Positions 6,389 to 8,760 of a stretch of DNA of 8,760 bases are shown here, piece by piece. The stretch comes from Desulfobacterales bacterium (GTDB taxonomy: Bacteria > Desulfobacterota > Desulfobacteria > Desulfobacterales > JAUWMJ01). A model generated the notes under the pieces. The model searched no databases, was not told where the DNA came from, and worked only from the letters and a program-made list of their open reading frames with translations. Position numbers and translations under genes: made by a program. Numbering within the stretch: the first letter of the stretch is position 1; the number at the start of each line of letters is the position of its first letter. The DNA is taken from positions 1 to 8,760 of the forward strand of contig JAUWMJ010000098.1 of the NCBI GenBank assembly GCA_030613225.1, in the 5' to 3' direction.

Positions 6389-6457
6389 GTCATTCCGGCG
6401 AAAGCCGGAATCCAGTCATTTCAATAGCTTCTGGACTCCGGCTTTCGCCGGAGTGAC
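6389..6457. repeat. Core palindrome of unit A (CATTCCGGCGAAAGCCGGAATCC type)
   Basis: The left arm 6389-6415 and the right arm 6431-6457 are 27-base inverted copies with two differences, separated by 15 bases. Each arm is also a small hairpin: TTCCGGC GAAA GCCGGAA (6393-6410) and CTCCGGC TTTC GCCGGAG (6436-6453). Repeats of this style are very widespread in bacterial genomes, including the Neisseria ATTCCC..GGGAAT repeats, and resemble REP sequences. Transcribed as RNA, it would make a strong hairpin. Confidence 0.85.
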
Positions 6458-6516
6458 AGAATTGCGACTTTTTACGAAACCGTCAAGTTTGATGGTTTAA
6501 GAAAAAGTCACTTTTC

Positions 6517-6596
6517 ACCACTGAGCTCGCAGGTAATACAGAGAATAACTTGTTTTATTTATTATTTATCTCTGTGATCTCAGTGCCCTCTGTGGT
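6517..6596. repeat. Core palindrome of unit B (CTCTGTGGT type)
   Basis: The left arm 6517-6543 (starting ACCACTGAG, ending CAGAG) and the right arm 6570-6596 (starting CTCTG, ending CTCTGTGGT) are 27-base inverted copies with about 17 matches. They are separated by a very AT-rich loop. The core is unrelated in sequence to that of unit A although the outer ends are the same family. Confidence 0.6.
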
Positions 6597-6626
6597 AAAT
6601 TCGACTTTTTACGAGTTCATAAGTTT

Positions 6627-7046
6627 TTAATTATCTGAAGATTCCCTATCCTCGTCTGTTTCATTATATATTTTGAAATATTGAGAAGATTTTTTTCCTA
6701 CAAGGAAATATGTTGAAAGGGAAAATAAAACGGCGATCAATGCGGTGAGAAAAGCTAAATCAAATTTACTGATGTTAAAATACAAAATAAAATAGAAAAG
6801 ATACAATACAATAATAGCAAAATTGAAAAATATACATAATGATCTCGCCCATTTATTAATCGCTGCAACAAAATAACATATACCCAGCCCGAGACCAAGT
6901 TGGAGATATAGTGTTTTAACCGGGAATTCACTCATTAAAAATTTTAAAAAATAGAAATAATGCAATATCCAACCTGCAACTAAAAACGATATTCCCATTT
7001 TAACACTGGTGGGATATTCTTTAAATTTAATGTTTACGTTAATCAT
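6627..7046 (-). CDS. Four-helix membrane protein, function unknown
   Basis: This 139-residue protein is mostly hydrophobic. Helices are evident at about 16-37 (MGISFLVAGWILHYFYFL), 46-63 (LYLQLGLGLGICYFVAAI), 68-90 (SLCIFFNFAIIVLYLFYFIL) and 97-116 (LAFLTALIAVLFSLSTYFLV). A hydrophilic, acidic tail ends in TDEDRESSDN. No catalytic motif is seen and I do not recognise the family. The start is fixed on the upstream side by an in-frame stop, with GGAAAA directly before the ATG acting as a short-spaced ribosome binding site. The repeat array at 6328-6620 ends seven bases beyond the stop codon. It could be co-transcribed with the zinc-ribbon gene downstream on the same strand, but the 346-base repeat-filled gap argues against tight coupling. 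Confidence 0.75.
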   Translation of the reverse strand: MINVNIKFKEYPTSVKMGISFLVAGWILHYFYFLKFLMSEFPVKTLYLQLGLGLGICYFVAAINKWARSLCIFFNFAIIVLYLFYFILYFNISKFDLAFLTALIAVLFSLSTYFLVGKKSSQYFKIYNETDEDRESSDN

Positions 7047-7115
7047 TTTTCCACACCTTCAGACCTCATAAAAAGTTTGGGCCAATGCCGCTAAGTTAAG
7101 TAAATTATAACTACT

Positions 7116-7320
7116 CAGGTTCAAGGGTTCACGGTTCAGGGGTTCAGAGTTTCTGTTTTAGTCGGCAATCGGCATGCGAATTGACTCTGAAGGTTTCTTG
7201 CCTGACAAATAAACATGGCTTGCCAGGGTTTCAATTCCGAAGCGAATGCAAAATTCATCCGATTATTACGATATACTAAGTCACTAACCTTGAACTTTGA
7301 ACCGTGAACCTGACAACCTG
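7116..7320. repeat. Inverted pair of GGTTCA-type heptad repeats
   Basis: The left arm (7116-7149) and right arm (7286-7320) share an exact inverted core GGTTCACGGTTCA and match well over about 34 bases. They enclose 136 bases with no open reading frame or recognisable signal. This is the best-preserved inverted pair of the family in the window. It begins the 7047-7775 non-coding stretch. Confidence 0.7.
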
Positions 7321-7350
7321 ATTAGTTACAGTAAATTTTCAATTAATTTA

Positions 7351-7430
7351 TGAATATCGAATATAGAATAAAAAATAACGAACCGCAGAAGTAAGAAAAA
7401 ACAATTCGAAATTCGGTGTTCTGCGGTTCA
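7351..7430. repeat. GAATATC heptads plus hairpin with 11-base arms
   Basis: GAATATC GAATATA GAATAAA stand in 7-base register at about 7352-7372. Eight bases later comes a perfect inverted repeat, GAACCGCAGAA (7380-7390) and TTCTGCGGTTC (7419-7429), enclosing 28 AT-rich bases. The two parts look like one repeat element. No long T-run follows, so I do not call it a terminator. Confidence 0.6.
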
Positions 7431-7522
7431 ATAATCAATGATCGCTAAATTAAGAATTCCTATGACATACATAAATCATTATTACCCAAAATAGCAAGGT
7501 TTTTATTAGGGCCCGGTAATAC

Positions 7523-7655
7523 CTGATAAACTCGTAAAAAGTAGAATTTGGCCTATCTGCCATTCAGGTAGGTACAGAAAACCAGTATATTCAGTTGGTT
7601 GCAACTATTATAAACTCAGGTTTTAATCGGAGTTACGACTTTTACGAGAGCATCA
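7523..7655. repeat. Third MITE-like unit of the CTCGTAAAAAGT family
   Basis: ACTCGTAAAAAGT (7530-7542) and ACTTTTACGAG (7638-7648) are the inverted ends, the right one short by a T. The core is again different from units A and B: it contains CCTATCTG and CAGGTAGG (7552-7572), a hairpin with one mismatch. The sequence between this unit and the TetR promoter (about 7656-7729) is very AT-rich and otherwise featureless. Confidence 0.6.
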
Positions 7656-7729
7656 TCATTTATATACATTAAACATTTGAAGCAAATTGAAAAATTAGAG
7701 AGAAAATTAAAAAAATAAATATATTTATC

Positions 7730-7757
7730 TTGACAAATAATAACTATCAATTATATA
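7730..7757 (+). promoter_or_regulatory. Sigma70-type promoter of the TetR gene, with possible operator
   Basis: A perfect -35 TTGACA (7730-7735) and TATATA (7752-7757) are spaced by 16 bases, just upstream of the TetR gene. The -35 is also the left half of an imperfect 21-base palindrome, TTGACA-N9-TATCAA (7730-7750). That is a plausible site for autoregulation by the TetR protein. The promoter is a good match; the operator is a guess. Confidence 0.6.
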
Positions 7758-7793
7758 GGTTTATAAACAATAAATATGATTCATTTTAAAAAA

Positions 7794-8423
7794 ATGGGTA
7801 TAAAGGAAAGAAAAGAACGTGAAAAAGAAAGAAGGCGACAACAGATAATTGTTGCTGCCAAACGAATATTTTCCGCAAAAGGTTTTAATAAAGCTACTAT
7901 GGAAGATATTGCCAAAGAAGCTGAAATAAGCCCAGGAACAATATACATCTATTTTAAAAACAAAGACGAACTTTATGCCTCCCTCTCTATAAGAATTCTA
8001 CAGCACCTCAATATAAGACTCGAACATGTAAAGAATAAAAATGGTATAAACGGCAGGGAAAAAATAATGTCTTTGAAAGAAGCGTTATACGATGTTTATG
8101 ATTTCGACCCTTTAATTCTTATTAACCTGTTCCATCTTCAATCGAGCGAATCGCTAAAAAACTTATCTCCTGGACTCCTGTCGGAAATTAAAAGATTGTC
8201 CCAAAGTTCTCTTCAAATTATAGCGGATATTTTTTCAGAAGGGATAGATAAAGGTGTTTTTATTGAACAAAATCCTTTGGCCCTTGCTGATATACTCTGG
8301 GCGTTATTTTCAGGTGTTATTCTATGGGAAGAGAGCAAAAAAATTATTAATAATAAAAAAGATTTTTTAAAGCCAACCTTAGATATTGCATTTGATATCT
8401 TCAGGCAGGGAATAACCAAATAA
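7794..8423 (+). CDS. TetR/AcrR family transcriptional regulator
   Basis: This is a 209-residue dimeric DNA-binding repressor type. A basic N-terminus (KERKEREKERRRQQ) leads into helix 1 (IIVAAKRIFSAKGF, 18-31). The helix-turn-helix is at 35-54 (TMEDIAKEAEISPGTIYIYF), followed by the usual KNKDELY. The remaining 150 residues form the helical ligand and dimer domain, whose inducer cannot be read from sequence. The frame also opens at 7776 (six more residues), but many relatives begin at the MGIKERKERE sequence, so I chose 7794. Neither ATG has a good ribosome binding site. The neighbouring acyl-CoA synthetase start suggests that it senses an acyl-CoA or fatty acid, as several TetR regulators of lipid use do (inference). 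Confidence 0.92.
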   Translation: MGIKERKEREKERRRQQIIVAAKRIFSAKGFNKATMEDIAKEAEISPGTIYIYFKNKDELYASLSIRILQHLNIRLEHVKNKNGINGREKIMSLKEALYDVYDFDPLILINLFHLQSSESLKNLSPGLLSEIKRLSQSSLQIIADIFSEGIDKGVFIEQNPLALADILWALFSGVILWEESKKIINNKKDFLKPTLDIAFDIFRQGITK

Positions 8424-8434
8424 TTATAGACCCT

Positions 8435-8449
8435 CGTTAAGTAGTTGAG
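8435..8449 (+). repeat. Solo copy of the GTTGAG-type heptad repeat
   Basis: CGTTAAGTAGTTGAG is identical to 1611-1625. It lies 11 bases after the TetR stop codon, and no inverted partner is nearby. Confidence 0.55.
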
Positions 8450-8534
8450 GTTATGAACATTTATCATCCATCCGTTTAATGAAAAGTTTGTATGAAGTCA
8501 TTTATTCGATATTTAGAAAAATGGGGCCGAAATA

Positions 8535-8550
8535 GACTTTTTTACGAGAT
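8535..8550. repeat. Solo right end of the GACTTTTTACGAG repeat family
   Basis: GACTTTTTTACGAG, with six T rather than five, matches the right terminal repeat of the MITE-like units. No left end or core is seen upstream, so this is a remnant or a one-sided insertion. Confidence 0.5.
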
Positions 8551-8638
8551 ATTCATTAATGAATGGGAAAGGAGGTTATAGAAAAGTAATTTGTGAAAGG
8601 AGAGGTCGAAAATATTTATAAAACAAATTATCAGCTTT

Positions 8639-8644
8639 AAGGAG
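8639..8644 (+). promoter_or_regulatory. Ribosome binding site of the synthetase gene
   Basis: AAGGAG lies eight bases before the ATG at 8653 and fixes that start. Two more AAGGAG-like tracts occur upstream at 8569-8575 and 8597-8602 without a suitable start codon behind them. Confidence 0.75.
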
Positions 8645-8652
8645 TGTGATCT

Positions 8653-8760
8653 ATGGCGGAAAAAGAAGTTGTAGAAACATCGGAAGCGCAGATTGCTGTT
8701 CACTGGGGGGAAGAGGAATACTATTATCCTTCATATGAGTTTGTCGCCCAGGCGAACATG
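8653..8760 (+). CDS. Probable AMP-forming acetyl/acyl-CoA synthetase, N-terminal part
   Basis: Thirty-six codons are visible before the right edge. The sequence EEEYYYPSYEFVAQANM resembles the N-terminal entry of AMP-forming acetyl-CoA synthetase-like enzymes, which often read YPPxEFxxQANxxD. Such enzymes activate acetate or another carboxylic acid to its CoA thioester at the cost of ATP. The catalytic motifs lie outside the window, so the call rests on this short segment and on the TetR neighbour. The start is strong (AAGGAG, spacing 8). A different ligase of the same superfamily is the main alternative. Confidence 0.55.
   Translation, partial: MAEKEVVETSEAQIAVHWGEEEYYYPSYEFVAQANM

Larger units (their letters stand above)
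6328..6620. repeat. Tandem array of palindromic MITE-like units
   Basis: The array opens with a right-end copy GACTTTTTAATAGTTCATCA (6328-6347), then holds two complete units. Unit A is about 6351-6488 and unit B about 6489-6620. Both are bounded by inverted copies of TTGATGG..TCGTAAAAAGTC; the ends of unit A share a perfect 12-base match, TCGTAAAAAGTC (6361-6372 and 6466-6477). The cores differ. At both junctions the sequence reads TCAAGTTTGATGG (6346-6358 and 6483-6495), meaning adjacent ends separated by GT. No transposase is encoded. The array separates the start of the zinc-ribbon gene from the end of the membrane-protein gene. Confidence 0.75.

Noticed and set aside
6346..6495. 13-base target-site duplication around unit A
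   Set aside because: The repeated string is itself made of two abutting terminal repeats, so it is better explained as element junctions than as a host duplication.
7380..7429. Rho-independent terminator
   Set aside because: The arms are perfect, but the loop is 28 bases, no T-run follows, and no gene ends nearby.
8213..8467. Minus-strand open frame opposite the TetR gene
   Set aside because: It is a shadow of the TetR coding sequence with no ribosome binding site or domain pattern.

Overview
The window looks like low-GC chromosome from a Desulfobacterota bacterium, most likely of the Desulfobacterales. This is my reading of the protein styles: a Myxococcus-type MglA GTPase, a DUF4388/PATAN protein with cyclic-nucleotide-binding folds, a TetR protein opening MGIKERKEREKERRRQ, and an acetyl-CoA-synthetase-like N-terminus. 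The intergenic DNA is packed with short repeats. No database search was possible.

Layout, left to right. A partial exported protein runs off the left edge on the minus strand (1-184). A repeat-rich gap follows, then a plus-strand signalling cluster: a TPR-like protein with an unrecognised C-terminal domain (622-1539), an MglA-like GTPase (1815-2429), a DUF4388 plus double cNMP-binding-fold protein (2440-3615), and a c-di-GMP-type PilZ protein (3771-4124). SAICAR synthase purC (4132-5028) starts 7 bases after the PilZ stop. A ParB-like protein (5018-6001) overlaps the end of purC. Two small minus-strand genes follow, a zinc-ribbon/membrane protein (6050-6280) and a four-helix membrane protein (6627-7046). 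A 730-base non-coding stretch of repeats leads to a TetR regulator (7776/7794-8423). The start of a probable AMP-forming acyl/acetyl-CoA synthetase (8653-8760) leaves the right edge.

How the genes may work together (inference): the GTPase, PATAN/cNMP, PilZ and TPR genes look like a polarity or motility control module. A small G protein would set polarity, while the PilZ and cNMP-fold proteins could bring in second-messenger signals. No MglB/roadblock partner is visible. purC is a housekeeping gene attached to this group. The TetR gene next to an acyl-CoA synthetase suggests local control of acetate or fatty-acid activation.

The most unusual content is non-coding. There is a tandem array of palindromic MITE-like units that share one terminal inverted repeat but carry different cores (6328-6620). 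A related unit lies at 7523-7655, with solo ends near 501 and 8537. There are also several unrelated families of degenerate repeats with 7-base spacing, some arranged as inverted pairs around 50-140 bases of unique DNA.
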